From Acidobacteriota bacterium (lineage in GTDB: Bacteria > Acidobacteriota > Vicinamibacteria > Vicinamibacterales > CAVVIG01), in the NCBI GenBank assembly GCA_003222395.1, contig QHWB01000033.1, forward strand, positions 62,001 through 126,000: a stretch of 64,000 nucleotides of DNA, in the 5' to 3' direction. Position 1 is the first letter of the stretch. The number at the start of each line of letters is the position of its first letter. The notes under the pieces were generated by a model. The model worked only from the letters and a program-made list of their open reading frames with translations. It had not been told where the DNA came from and ran no database searches. A program made the position numbers and the translations under genes. This document shows positions 44,284 to 54,184 of this stretch, piece after piece.

Positions 44284-46869
44284 GTGCGAACGCACGCGGT
44301 CGCGTACATCTGCCTCGCCGCGCTGTTTCTCCTCTCGATCACGCACTGGACGCGAGACGCGGTCGACCGTATCGACGCCATACGCCACGGCGACGAATAT
44401 GTCCGCGATCCGTTCGAATTGATCGAGCCCGATCGCGTCGCAATCAACGTCGAACCCGAAGCCCGCGCCGCAGGACTCAAGGCAGGCGACGTCGTGCGCG
44501 CGGCGAACGGTAGACCGCTCGACGGCCTCGTCGTCTACTACGGCGCGCTGCGCCGCGCGAGAGCGGGCGATCGACTGCGCGTGGAGGTCGAGTCCGGTGC
44601 GACGGGCGGCGCCTCAGTGAAAGATCTCTCGATCGTGTTGCGGCCGATGTGGGACGACCTGCAATTCAGCACTGCACCTTCTACCGTGTACATCTACACG
44701 GTGGTCAACATGATCTTGATGCCCATTGTGTGCATCGCCCTCGGCTTCTGGGTCGCTGCCGTGCGCATCCAGGATCGCGCGGCCTGGTTCCTGCTCATGC
44801 TGTTGCTGAGCCTCGCAGCGTTCATCGGCAGTGGCAGCTATCAATCGATGTTCGGACGGGAAGACATCCTTCAGCCTCTGTTGACCGGGTTTCACGTGTT
44901 CTTCGCGAACATCGCATCGTTCGCGCTCATGCTCTTCGGCATCGAGTTTCCAGACCGTCTCGGCTTCGATCGTCGCGTCCCCTGGTTGAAATGGGTGGTG
45001 CTCGGCCCGCTCGCGGTGTTCGTCACCGCCGTGGCGATCATGTTCGCGCTCCAGGGGCGCGACGTGGCGCTGGCGCTCGAAGCGGGGCGCCTGGCCGACC
45101 TTCTCAACAGCTCGACATGGACGCTCCATACCATTGCCGTCATCGTGGCCTTCGCCTCGCTGGGATACAAAACGGCGACCGCCTCCAGCCGCGACGCGCG
45201 CCGCCGACTGCTCCTGCTCGATACAGGCGCCGTGTTCAGTGTCGCGGCGCTGATCCTCTTCCTCATCGTGATCCGGCGAAACGTTCTCTTGTCGGGTTGG
45301 TCAACTGCGCTGCTGAGCATGATGATGCTGACGTTCCCACTGACGATGGCGTACGTCGTCGTCGTCCACCGCGCGATGGACGTGCGGGTCGTCATCCGCC
45401 AGGGCGTGCAGTACGTGCTCGCCCGCGGCGGCATCCGCGTGATTCAGATCGCGCTCGTCGCCGCCGCCAGTATTGCGGCCACTTCGTTGCTGTCCGGCGA
45501 CCCCGGGATGCTGCGCGTTTCGGTCGTCATCGCGGGCACGGCGGCCATCGTGGCGATCGGCGGCCGATTTGCCGATCGCCTTCGCGGCTGGGTGGACCGT
45601 CGCTTCTTCCGCGAAGCCTACGAGGCGGACGCCATCCTCAGCGATCTGGCAATCAAGGTCCGGACGATCGTGGAGACGAAGCCGCTGCTCGAGACCGTCG
45701 CCGGCCGGATCGCTGAATCGCTGCATGTCCCGCGCATCACTATCCTGCTGAATGAGGACGGCGCCTTCACGCCCGCGTATGCGTTCGGCTACCGAGTACC
45801 TCCGGACGCGACGATCTCGGAACAGAGTTCGACGGTCACGCGGCTGCGAAAGCAGCAGCACGCGCTCGTCGAGCTCGACAACCCCGACTCCTGGGTGCAG
45901 CTGGCGGATGACGATGAGCGCGCGTCGCTGGAACGGCTGCAGCCCGAGCTGCTGCTGCCGCTGTCGTTCAACGAGAAGCTGCTCGGCATCATGAGCCTGG
46001 GACCGAAGCTGTCGGAAGAGCCATTTTCGAGAACCGACATCCGGCTGCTCGACTCGGTGGCCGCGCAGACCGGGCTCGCGCTGGAGAACGGACGCCTGAC
46101 CGAAGCGATCAAAGCCGAGGTCGCAGCCCGTGAGAAGCAGAAACGCGAGCTGGAGATCGCGCATGAAGTGCAGGAACGCCTGTTCCCACAGGAATATCCG
46201 CCTGTTGCAGGACTCGATTACGCCGGCGCCTGCCGTCCTGCGCTCGGCGTGGGCGGCGACTACTACGATTTCATCCTCCTGTCGAAGACCGAACTGGGCA
46301 TCGCGATCGGCGACGTCTCGGGCAAGGGCATTCCCGCGGCATTGCTGATGGCGACGCTGCGCGCGTACGTCCGCGGCCAGATCATTCACCATCAGACGGA
46401 TCTCACTACCGTCATGGGAAACCTGAACAAGCTCGTGTACGAAAGCTCGGCGGCCAATCGGTACGCGACGTTTTTCTACGCGGAATTCGACGCGGGATCG
46501 CGCGTGCTGAACTACGTCAACGCTGGTCACAACCCGCCGATGGTGTTCCGGCAGAGTGCCGGCCGGGAAGTGCTGCGCCTCGATCGAGGCGGCCCGGTGA
46601 TTGGCCTGATGGAAGACTGCCGTTATCGCCAGGGATGCGTCGCACTCGAAGCGGGCGACGTGCTCGTCGCCTATACCGACGGCGTCAGCGAAGCCATGAA
46701 CGCACGCGACGAGGAATGGGGTGAGGAGCGGCTGATGAACGCGGTCGCGGCGCACCGGATGGCGCCGGCGCGTGCGCTGATCGACTGCCTCATGACTTCG
46801 GCCGACGCATTCGTCGCAGGCGCGCCGCAGCACGACGACATGACGCTCATCGTCGTGCGGATGATTTAA
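44284..46869 (+). CDS. Membrane PDZ-GAF-SpoIIE phosphatase (RsbU-like PP2C)
   Basis: 861 aa from GTG 44284. A membrane helix (AYICLAALFLLSITHW), a PDZ-like domain (EARAAGLKAGDVVRAANGRPL), about eight further membrane helices, a GAF domain (LETVAGRIAESLHVPRITIL, LDSVAAQTGLALENGRL), then a PP2C/SpoIIE phosphatase from residue 620 on: AHEVQERLFPQEYPP, GGDYYDF, GDVSGKGIPAALLMA, YTDGVSEA, HDDMTLIVV. The metal Asp residues are all present. Likely controls an anti-sigma-antagonist switch by dephosphorylation; no antagonist gene is nearby. Confidence 0.9.
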   Translation: MRTHAVAYICLAALFLLSITHWTRDAVDRIDAIRHGDEYVRDPFELIEPDRVAINVEPEARAAGLKAGDVVRAANGRPLDGLVVYYGALRRARAGDRLRVEVESGATGGASVKDLSIVLRPMWDDLQFSTAPSTVYIYTVVNMILMPIVCIALGFWVAAVRIQDRAAWFLLMLLLSLAAFIGSGSYQSMFGREDILQPLLTGFHVFFANIASFALMLFGIEFPDRLGFDRRVPWLKWVVLGPLAVFVTAVAIMFALQGRDVALALEAGRLADLLNSSTWTLHTIAVIVAFASLGYKTATASSRDARRRLLLLDTGAVFSVAALILFLIVIRRNVLLSGWSTALLSMMMLTFPLTMAYVVVVHRAMDVRVVIRQGVQYVLARGGIRVIQIALVAAASIAATSLLSGDPGMLRVSVVIAGTAAIVAIGGRFADRLRGWVDRRFFREAYEADAILSDLAIKVRTIVETKPLLETVAGRIAESLHVPRITILLNEDGAFTPAYAFGYRVPPDATISEQSSTVTRLRKQQHALVELDNPDSWVQLADDDERASLERLQPELLLPLSFNEKLLGIMSLGPKLSEEPFSRTDIRLLDSVAAQTGLALENGRLTEAIKAEVAAREKQKRELEIAHEVQERLFPQEYPPVAGLDYAGACRPALGVGGDYYDFILLSKTELGIAIGDVSGKGIPAALLMATLRAYVRGQIIHHQTDLTTVMGNLNKLVYESSAANRYATFFYAEFDAGSRVLNYVNAGHNPPMVFRQSAGREVLRLDRGGPVIGLMEDCRYRQGCVALEAGDVLVAYTDGVSEAMNARDEEWGEERLMNAVAAHRMAPARALIDCLMTSADAFVAGAPQHDDMTLIVVRMI

Positions 46870-46872
46870 TCG

Positions 46873-48339
46873 TTACCCTTGCGCAGCCGACCACGCCGAT
46901 CCTGTCGCCGCTTGAGCAGCGAGCATGGGCGGCAGTTCAATCACAAACGTCGAGCCTCTTCCAACGCCCGCGCTTTCCGCCGTTATGCGGCCACCGTGTA
47001 ATTCGACAAGGTGCCGAACGATAGCAAGTCCCAGTCCGATGCCCCGCTGGGAGGTCGGAGCATTCGTAGCCTGTCGAAACCGCTCGAACACATGGGGCAA
47101 GAAATCGGGATCAATGCCGATCCCGGTATCGCTCACTTCGAGCCGGAAGCCACGATCCGTCGCCGTCAACACGACCGTGACATGTCCGCCCGCCGGAGTG
47201 AACTTGATCGCGTTGGCGAGGACATTCCACACGACTTGTTTCAATCGGCCGGCGTCGCCTTGCATCAAGAGCGGATGGTCTTGTGCGACAGAGTCAGTGA
47301 GGATCACGCCTTTGTTGTCGGCGCTCAAACGCACGGCGTCGATAGCGTCGCGAATTACGTCGCCCAGATCGACGGGGCCGACCGCCAGCCGCATCCGTCC
47401 CGATACGAGTTGACTCGTATCCATCAGGTCGTCAATCAACTGCCGAAGCGAATCCGCGTTGCGATTGATGGCGGAAATCGCGGCCTCGATGCGGTCGGGC
47501 CTCATCGTGTGCTGTTCGAGCATGCGCGCCCACCCGACTATCGTGGCCGTCGGCGTGCGAAGTTCGTGTGAGACAAGGGCAACGAACTCATCCTTGAGCT
47601 GTAAGGCTTCACGCAGTTCGCCGTGTTTGCCCTCCAACGCCCGCGTCGCGCGCAGTCGGTCGATACCGTACCGCAGCGTGACGACGAACAGGCCGATTGC
47701 CGCGAGAAGGCCCGCGCCAATAGCAACCAACCGTGTCAGCTGCGCCGAGCGGTAGCTTCGAGCGGCGTCAGCGCTACGCACGGCCAGAAGCGCATCTTCA
47801 CGCGCTTCCATTCGAGCGACGATCACTCGCATCTCGTCCATCAGCTGCTTACCGACGTTGTCCGCGACCTTTGCTTGTGCCGCTGGGAAGCCGGATTCCC
47901 GCCGAGCGCTGACCGCTTTCGAAAGCTCCTCAAACTTGCGGTCCGAGAGCGTCGACAAGCGGTCGAGGTCAACCTGCTGGTCACGGTTGTCGGCGATCAG
48001 AGTGCGCGTCTCTGCAAAGCTCGTCGAGATCGTCATGCGCGCCGGCTCGTAGGGTTCCAGATGCTTCCCGTCGCCGGTGATCATGAACCCGCGCTCTCCC
48101 GTCTCTGCATCGACGATCTTCGAGAGTAGCTGCTCGAGCGCCGCCTTGACCGCATAAGTGTGGGCGACAGCTTCGGTCGTTCCGTAGACGTCATGGAGAT
48201 TGCCGAGGCCGACGAAGAGCATTGCGAGTAGGACGACAATGGCACCCACGAACCCGATCACGAGTCCTGGAGTCAGGACGCGAGACCAATCGCCCGCGCG
48301 AGAGCGAGGATCATCCGAAGGGTGTCGCTCGTGGGACAT
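46873..48339 (-). CDS. Orphan CHASE3 sensor histidine kinase
   Basis: 488 aa. A CHASE3 sensor (about 45-185, with [20 protein letters not shown]) lies between two membrane helices. The H-box [20 protein letters not shown] is followed by [32 protein letters not shown] and [18 protein letters not shown]. No response regulator is adjacent. It ends 3 bases from the convergent phosphatase and is less GC-rich than the flanking catabolic genes, so it may be a later arrival. CHASE3 kinases often feed phosphorelays. Confidence 0.92.
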   Translation of the reverse strand: MSHERHPSDDPRSRAGDWSRVLTPGLVIGFVGAIVVLLAMLFVGLGNLHDVYGTTEAVAHTYAVKAALEQLLSKIVDAETGERGFMITGDGKHLEPYEPARMTISTSFAETRTLIADNRDQQVDLDRLSTLSDRKFEELSKAVSARRESGFPAAQAKVADNVGKQLMDEMRVIVARMEAREDALLAVRSADAARSYRSAQLTRLVAIGAGLLAAIGLFVVTLRYGIDRLRATRALEGKHGELREALQLKDEFVALVSHELRTPTATIVGWARMLEQHTMRPDRIEAAISAINRNADSLRQLIDDLMDTSQLVSGRMRLAVGPVDLGDVIRDAIDAVRLSADNKGVILTDSVAQDHPLLMQGDAGRLKQVVWNVLANAIKFTPAGGHVTVVLTATDRGFRLEVSDTGIGIDPDFLPHVFERFRQATNAPTSQRGIGLGLAIVRHLVELHGGRITAESAGVGRGSTFVIELPPMLAAQAATGSAWSAAQG

Positions 48340-48616
48340 AGCACTCAGCGATGAAATCTGTCCTGCACTGGTTTGCGAACGACGGATCCGATTCGGAGCA
48401 GGTCCGATGAGCCAAGGTGCGACGGCTAAGGGGCAAGCTTGGAAAGGGAACTTTCACTCTACGCCCGACGCCGAGTTTGGTGTTGAACTAAATGCGAGCG
48501 TAGCGAAAGCGGACACATTGCGACACGCAAGCGATCTGCATTAATGTCGGTTGACAGGCGGAACCGCTCGCAGCACGATTTGGCGTTCCGTCGTTTCCAT
48601 CAGACAGAGAAACAGA
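48340..48616. other. 277-base gap with no recognised feature
   Basis: Between the divergent kinase and the small coiled-coil gene. I see no clear gene, RNA or strong promoter here. It is less GC-rich than the neighbouring catabolic genes. Short open frames are present but lack family features. Confidence 0.5.
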
Positions 48617-48883
48617 GTGGCAGAGCCGCGAGAACCGTTGCGGCGGATTCGGAAGGCTCGACGCCTGTCTCCGTCGCCGCTTAGCCGGAAAGATGTCACG
48701 CGCGGTGAATACAACCGCATCATCGACATCCTGAACGAGCGCGCCGTCATCCTGAACGACTTCCGAGACGCGATCAACGAGTTGAAGCGCGCGAACGATG
48801 TTCAGTTCAAGCGCGTCGCTCAAGTACAAGCAGACTTGGATGTGATCAAACAGGCGTGGAACCGCATGAAGATGCTTGTATAG
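48617..48883 (+). CDS. Small coiled-coil protein of unknown function
   Basis: 88 aa from GTG 48617. A basic N-terminus (PREPLRRIRKARRLSPSPLS) is followed by a helix with heptad-like spacing (GEYNRIIDILNERAVILNDF, FKRVAQVQADLDVIKQAW). The regular hydrophobic periodicity and charged surface suggest a real protein rather than a chance frame. The start is uncertain; no strong ribosome site is seen. Its stop TAG lies in the dispersed TAGGCTGCGCTACG element, seven bases from the convergent maleylacetate reductase stop. Confidence 0.55.
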   Translation: MAEPREPLRRIRKARRLSPSPLSRKDVTRGEYNRIIDILNERAVILNDFRDAINELKRANDVQFKRVAQVQADLDVIKQAWNRMKMLV

Positions 48884-48902
48884 GCTGCGCTACGAAGGCC
48901 TC
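48881..48902. repeat. GGCTGCGCTACGAAGGCCT element carrying both convergent stop codons
   Basis: TAGGCTGCGCTA contains TAG on the plus strand (stop of the small coiled-coil gene, 48881-48883) and CTA, which is TAG on the minus strand (stop of maleylacetate reductase, 48892-48890). It is a partial copy of the element seen at 31721-31742 and 59001-59025. Confidence 0.7.
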
Positions 48903-49957
48903 GCCGGACGCGTGCCGTTGTACGCCTCCTCGAGGAGCTGACGCACGCCTTCGTACTCCACCGGTCGCGGGTTCTCGTAGGGATTCTCGGTAGCCAGCCG
49001 CGCGGCGCGATCGAGGTCTTTTTGCCGCATGCCGATTTCGCTGAGCGACGATGGTGCGCCGAGCCGGATCGCCAGGTCGTAAATGCCCTGCGCCGCATCG
49101 GGCGCGTCCAGCTCCCCGGCGATTCGGCGCATCGCCTCGGGCGCCGCATCGCGATTGAACGCCGTCGCGTGCGGCAGGACGACGGCGTGCACCTCGGCGT
49201 GCGGCAGATTGAACGACCCGCCGAGCGTGTGGCACAGCCTGTGATGGATGCCCATGGTCGCCTCGTTCAGCGCGCTGCCCGCGAGCCAGGCGCCTTTGAG
49301 CGCATGGCTGCGGGCATCGAGGTTTGCGGGCGCTTCAACGACGATCGGCAGGGAGCGCGCGAGCGCACGGATGCCCAGAGCTGCGAAATGCGATCTAACG
49401 CGGTGCAGATCGCGCGTGTACAACGCTTCCACGCAATGCGCCATCGCGTTCAGGCCTGAGGTTGCGGAAACACGCGGCGGCAGGCTCACGGTGAGCGTCG
49501 GATCGTAGACGACGGTCTTCGGCAGCACGCGCAGGTCGCGGCCGGTTTTCTTTACGCCCCCATCTGTCAGTCCGTAGATCGACGTCATCTCCGACCCCGA
49601 GTACGTCGTCGGGATCGCCACGATCGGCAACCCGGTCTCGAGCGCGATCGCCTTGGCGAGTCCGATCGTCGAGCCGCCGCCGACGGCGATCAGCGAGTCT
49701 GCGTTGAGTCGGGCGGCCGACTCGCGGCCCGCCCGAACGGTTTCGATCGGCACGTGCATGACCGCTTCGGCATACACGCCGGCCGCCAGGCTGCGGAGGA
49801 CCGTCGCCGCCTCGTCGGCGATCCGCCGCTGACCGGGAGTCGCGAGCACGAGCGCCCGCTCTGCGCCCAGCCGCCGAACTTCATCGCTGAGGCGATCGAG
49901 CGAGCCGACGCCGAAGACGACGCGGACCGACCGCCACTGGAGCACGAACGCGCCCAC
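48890..49957 (-). CDS. Maleylacetate reductase (iron-containing alcohol dehydrogenase family)
   Basis: 355 aa, typical length. VVFGVGSLDRLSDEVRRLGA, the NAD-binding loop AVGGGSTIGLAKAIA, PTTYSGSEMTSIYGLTDGG, and GLNAMAHCVEALYT with GIHHRLCHTLGGSFNLPHAE are characteristic of maleylacetate reductases. It reduces maleylacetate to 3-oxoadipate, the step after intradiol cleavage of hydroxyquinol. The matching dioxygenase is at 40408, about 8 kb away and on the opposite strand. Confidence 0.88.
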   Translation of the reverse strand: MGAFVLQWRSVRVVFGVGSLDRLSDEVRRLGAERALVLATPGQRRIADEAATVLRSLAAGVYAEAVMHVPIETVRAGRESAARLNADSLIAVGGGSTIGLAKAIALETGLPIVAIPTTYSGSEMTSIYGLTDGGVKKTGRDLRVLPKTVVYDPTLTVSLPPRVSATSGLNAMAHCVEALYTRDLHRVRSHFAALGIRALARSLPIVVEAPANLDARSHALKGAWLAGSALNEATMGIHHRLCHTLGGSFNLPHAEVHAVVLPHATAFNRDAAPEAMRRIAGELDAPDAAQGIYDLAIRLGAPSSLSEIGMRQKDLDRAARLATENPYENPRPVEYEGVRQLLEEAYNGTRPARPS

Positions 49958-50046
49958 GACGTCACACCGTACGCGCGGTTCGCGACCGTGTCAATCACGT
50001 CGAACGTCAACCGCATCGAGCATGGACCTCCGAGGTGATATTGCAG

Positions 50047-50074
50047 TTGATCACTGCCGTCGAAACGGTATAGG
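50047..50074 (+). promoter_or_regulatory. Candidate promoter for the family A gene at 50086
   Basis: TTGATC (50047-50052), 16-base spacer, TATAGG (50069-50074). Predicted transcription start about 5 bases before the ATG, so almost leaderless. Same 16-base spacing and short leader as the promoter of the family A gene at 19402. Confidence 0.5.
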
Positions 50075-50085
50075 CTCGGCCCGCC

Positions 50086-50973
50086 ATGCGCCCCCTTCTC
50101 GCGGCGGCGTCTATCGCCATCGCGATCGTGCTCACGCCGCTCGACCCGCGAGCGCAGGTGGATCTCACCGGCAGCTGGGGACCGCGGTACCACGAGGATT
50201 TTCTCGAGCGCATTCCCGGGCCGGATCTGGTCGACTATCTCGGACTGCCGATCAACGAAGCGGCGCGCCAGTGGGCGCTGAGCTGGGACCCGTCGCGGCT
50301 CACGCTCTTCGAGCATCAATGTCAGGTGCACGTGGCGCCGTACATCTACCGCGGTCCGCTGCAGCTGCGGATTTGGGAAGAGCGCGATCCGAAGACCGAA
50401 GCGCTCGTCGCGATCAAGAACTACATCAGCACGTACGAGCAGACGCGAACGATCTGGATGGACGGGCGTCCGCATCCGCCCGAGTACGCCGCTCACACCT
50501 GGGAAGGCTTCTCCACTGGCCGGTGGGAAGGCGACATGCTCACGGTGGCGACGACGCATATCAAACAGGGATGGATCCGGCGCAACGGGCTGCCCGAGAG
50601 CGACCGCGCCACGCTGACCGAGCACTTCGTTCGCCATGGTGAATATCTCACGCACATCAGCATCGTCATCGACCCCGTGTACCTCACCGAACCGCTGATC
50701 AAGACGCAGAACTTCGTGTTGAACACGCGCGTGCTGCCGCCGCAGGCGTGGTTGTGGCCGTGCGTCGCGGTCGTCGAGGTGGCGAACCATCCGCTCGGCG
50801 AGATGCAGGTGGAAGTGCCGCATTACCTGCCCGGAAAGAATCCGTTCGCCGAAGAGTTCGCGCGGCGGTTCGGGATTCCGCTCGATGCGGTTCTGGGCGG
50901 CGCCGAAACGATGTATCCGGAATACGCGCTGAAGCTGCGCGCGCTGCCGCGGCCCGGTACTGCGCCCAAGTAA
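50086..50973 (+). CDS. Family A exported protein
   Basis: 295 aa; signal peptide MRPLLAAASIAIAIVLTPL. Family A motifs: LTGSWGPRYHED, IPGPDLVDYLGLPINEAAR, HQCQVH (Cys79), WMDGRPHP (125-131), GFSTGRWEGDMLTVATTH, RRNGLPESD, DPVYLTEPLI, WPCVAVVE (second conserved Cys) and GGAETMYPEYALK. This copy has no B or MBL gene directly attached; a TonB receptor follows 41 bases downstream, so it may serve substrate delivered by that receptor. Confidence 0.82.
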   Translation: MRPLLAAASIAIAIVLTPLDPRAQVDLTGSWGPRYHEDFLERIPGPDLVDYLGLPINEAARQWALSWDPSRLTLFEHQCQVHVAPYIYRGPLQLRIWEERDPKTEALVAIKNYISTYEQTRTIWMDGRPHPPEYAAHTWEGFSTGRWEGDMLTVATTHIKQGWIRRNGLPESDRATLTEHFVRHGEYLTHISIVIDPVYLTEPLIKTQNFVLNTRVLPPQAWLWPCVAVVEVANHPLGEMQVEVPHYLPGKNPFAEEFARRFGIPLDAVLGGAETMYPEYALKLRALPRPGTAPK

Positions 50974-51014
50974 CCTCTCCGGCGCTCGTAGTTCGCTGAA
51001 ACGGAGGGTTCGAC

Positions 51015-54000
51015 ATGCGTGAGAACGTGACCCTGCGCTCGACGAGTTGGCTGTTCGTGATCGGCATCTCCCTCCTGTGCGCCGTGCCCGGCGCCACACG
51101 CGTCGAAGCGCAGGCCGTCAGAGCCGCCATTCTCGGAACGGTACGAGACGGCACGGGCGCGGCGCTGCCCGGCGTCACGATTGACGCGCGGAACACCGGA
51201 ACCGGCGTGTCGCAGTCGGTCACGACCAACGGCCAGGGACGGTTCAACCTGCCGGACCTGCCGCTCGGCACCTACGACGTGCAGGCGTCGCTCGCGGGAT
51301 TTCAGAGCGTGGTTCACAAGGGATTGACGCTGACCGTCGGCAGCCAGAATGTCGTCGACTTCGCGCTGCCGCTCGGCCAGGTTGCGGAAACGGTCCTGGT
51401 CACCGGCGCGAGCCCGATCGTCGACACGACGTCGGCGGCATTCGCGACGACGATTTCCCAGAAGCAGATCGCGGATTTGCCGCTGAACGGACGCAACTAC
51501 GCGCAGCTGATCACGCTTTCGCCCGGCGTCACGACGGTGCAGTTTCAGGGCTCGTTGTTCGGCCGCCAGCAGGTGTATTCGGTCGCCGGCGGACGACCTG
51601 AAGGCCAGGCGTTTCTCCTCGACAGCACGAACGTCGCGAATTTCTGGAATCGCGCCGCCGGATCGGGGGTGCTCGGCACCACGCTCGGCGTCGAGGCGAT
51701 CGCCGAATTCCAGACGCTGACCAACACCTACAGCGCGCAGTTCGGCGGCGGCGGCGCCGCGATCAACGCCATCACCCGATCGGGCGCGAACGTCGTGCAC
51801 GGCTCCGCGTTCGAATTCGTCCGCGACAGCGCGTTCGACGCACGGCAGTTCTTCGACGATCCGTCGCGGCCCAAACCGCCGTTCAGCAAGAATCAGTACG
51901 GCGGCAGCGCCGGCGGTCCGATCCGGAAGGACAAGGCGTTCTTCTTCCTGAACTACGAAGGCATCACGCAGAGCCTCGGCGAGACGAGAATCGCGACGGT
52001 GCCGGACGCCAACGCCCGCAACGGCCTCATTCCGATCGGCGGCGCGCTGACCAGCGTCGGCGTGGCGGCCGCGATCAAACCGGTGCTGGATCTCTATCCG
52101 CTGCCGACGACGCCGCTCGGCGGCGGCGTCGGACAGGTGAACGAAGTCGATACGACGCGCGGTCACGAGAACTACTTCCTCGGCCGCTTCGATTACGTGC
52201 TGTCGTCGAAGCAGTCGTTCTTCGCGCGCTACGTGTCGGACACGGCGGATCTCTTCGAGCCGTTCAGCGGATCGAACATCCCGCTCTGGTCGGCCACGAA
52301 CAAGACGAACAATCAGATCTTCACCGGCGAAGCGCGCCGGATCGTCTCGGGCAGCGTGATCAATCAGGCGCGGATCGGTGTCGTGCGGACGCGGGAACTG
52401 GCCGACAACACCGGTGAGGTGCCGGCGCTCACGTTCTTCCCCGGACGGATGAACGGAACGGTCACGCCCGGCAGCGGCATCACGACGGTCGGCGCGAACC
52501 AGCTGAACCCCTTCGACATCCTTCAGCGGAAGTACTCCGTCGCCGACGATCTCTACTGGAACACGGGCGCGCACGCGATCAAGTTCGGCGGGTCGTTCGA
52601 ACGTCAGGAAACCGACATCAACGCGCCTTTCCAGTGGGGCGGCGTGTGGACGTTCACCAGCCTTCAGACGTTCCTGCTGAACCAGCCGACTTCAATCGTC
52701 GGCGCGTTGCCGGGCCAGGACAACGCGTACCGCGAGTTCCGCGAGAGCGACGTCACGGCGTACTTCCAGGACGACTGGCGGGCAGCGCAGAAACTGACGT
52801 TGAACCTCGGCGTGCGGTATGCGCCGACGACGAACGCGACCGTCACGCCAGGCATCACGCTCGTCAGCCCGCCGCAGTCGCCCGCCTTCACGCCGGTCGA
52901 CACGGTGTTCGTCCGGAACGTCTCATTGAAGAACGTCGACCCGAGGCTGGGCGCGGTATTCGATCCGTTCTCGGATCACAAGACGTCGATTCGCGCCGGC
53001 TACGGCATCTTCCACAACATCGTCGCGCCGCGCGTGTACGCGTCGGCCTACTACCTGAATCCGCCGTTCACGATCGGCCGCCAGGATTTGTCGGTGGTCC
53101 CGCCGGTGTTTCCGACGCCGTTCACGTCGGTCGCCGCGGCGCTTCCGACGCAGAGCCAGGGCATCGACTATCAGACGCGAAACACACCGTACCAGCAGCA
53201 GTGGAACATCAACCTGCAGCGCGAAATCCTCGACGAAACGCTGGTGACGGTCGGCTACGTCGGTTCGCACAGCAACAATCTGTTCAAGCAGCGCGACCTG
53301 AATCCGGTCACGCCAAGGACGCTGGCGAATGGAACGGTCGTGTACGGCGTGCCGCGCGGCGCCGCTGCCGGCATCACGCCAAATCCTCGCGTCAACCCGA
53401 CCTTCTCCGTCCTCAACACCGGTACCTCGTTCGCGACTTCGAGCTACGATTCGCTGCAACTCAGCTTCAACCGGCGCTTCCATCGCAACGTGCAGTCGCA
53501 GGTCGCTTACACCCTGGCAAAGTGTCGCGATCTGAGCTCAGGAAACTTCGGCGGCGAAGGCGGAACCGCGTCGACCAATCCCTACGACGCGACGTATGAC
53601 GAAGGCGCGTGCGGATTCAATCGCACGCACACCTTCAGAGTGAGCGGCGTGGTGGCGCTTCCGTTCCACGGCAATCGAATCGTCGAGGGGTGGCAGATCA
53701 GCGGCATCCTGAACTGGACGAGCGGCGCCCCGTTCACGCCGGCCATCGGCTTCGATCAATCCGGTCTCGGCACGGGCAATCAGCGCCCGAGCCTGGCCGC
53801 CGGCCGCGATCTCGACAGCGTCGTCACCAATAACATCAACCAGTGGTTCGATCCGACCGCGTTTACGTTGCCTGCGGCAGGGACGCTCGGCAGCGTCGGT
53901 CGAAACAGTCTGACGGGCCCCGATTTCATGACGCTCGACCTCGCGGCGCTGAAGAGCGTCGCGCTCACGGGCGGATCGTCGGTGCAGCTGCGCGCCGAGG

Positions 54001-54161
54001 TGTTCAACCTCACGAATCGTCCGAACTTCGGCCAGCCAACCGCCAACATTTTCGTTCAGACCCCGAACGGCGGCGGCGCATACAGTCCGACGGCCGGGCG
54101 CATCACCACGCTCGCGGGCACGTCGCGTCAGATTCAGTTTGCGGTGAAGTTGATCTTCTGA
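51015..54161 (+). CDS. TonB-dependent receptor, Oar-like
   Basis: 1048 aa, full length. ATG 51015 follows GGAGGG. A signal peptide ends ATRVEAQ; then the carboxypeptidase-regulatory-like domain (GTVRDGTGAALPGVTIDARN, LPLGTYDVQASLAGFQS); a plug (TGASPIVDTTSAAFATTISQ, QIADLPLNGRNYAQLITLSP); and a barrel with KSVALTGGSSVQLRAEVFNL near the end and a C-terminal aromatic strand (RQIQFAVKLIF). Flanked by family A genes and followed by a VOC dioxygenase, it may import an aromatic or plant-derived ester (inference). Confidence 0.92.
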   Translation: MRENVTLRSTSWLFVIGISLLCAVPGATRVEAQAVRAAILGTVRDGTGAALPGVTIDARNTGTGVSQSVTTNGQGRFNLPDLPLGTYDVQASLAGFQSVVHKGLTLTVGSQNVVDFALPLGQVAETVLVTGASPIVDTTSAAFATTISQKQIADLPLNGRNYAQLITLSPGVTTVQFQGSLFGRQQVYSVAGGRPEGQAFLLDSTNVANFWNRAAGSGVLGTTLGVEAIAEFQTLTNTYSAQFGGGGAAINAITRSGANVVHGSAFEFVRDSAFDARQFFDDPSRPKPPFSKNQYGGSAGGPIRKDKAFFFLNYEGITQSLGETRIATVPDANARNGLIPIGGALTSVGVAAAIKPVLDLYPLPTTPLGGGVGQVNEVDTTRGHENYFLGRFDYVLSSKQSFFARYVSDTADLFEPFSGSNIPLWSATNKTNNQIFTGEARRIVSGSVINQARIGVVRTRELADNTGEVPALTFFPGRMNGTVTPGSGITTVGANQLNPFDILQRKYSVADDLYWNTGAHAIKFGGSFERQETDINAPFQWGGVWTFTSLQTFLLNQPTSIVGALPGQDNAYREFRESDVTAYFQDDWRAAQKLTLNLGVRYAPTTNATVTPGITLVSPPQSPAFTPVDTVFVRNVSLKNVDPRLGAVFDPFSDHKTSIRAGYGIFHNIVAPRVYASAYYLNPPFTIGRQDLSVVPPVFPTPFTSVAAALPTQSQGIDYQTRNTPYQQQWNINLQREILDETLVTVGYVGSHSNNLFKQRDLNPVTPRTLANGTVVYGVPRGAAAGITPNPRVNPTFSVLNTGTSFATSSYDSLQLSFNRRFHRNVQSQVAYTLAKCRDLSSGNFGGEGGTASTNPYDATYDEGACGFNRTHTFRVSGVVALPFHGNRIVEGWQISGILNWTSGAPFTPAIGFDQSGLGTGNQRPSLAAGRDLDSVVTNNINQWFDPTAFTLPAAGTLGSVGRNSLTGPDFMTLDLAALKSVALTGGSSVQLRAEVFNLTNRPNFGQPTANIFVQTPNGGGAYSPTAGRITTLAGTSRQIQFAVKLIF

Positions 54162-54184
54162 AAGGCTTAGGCTCGGAGGGACGC

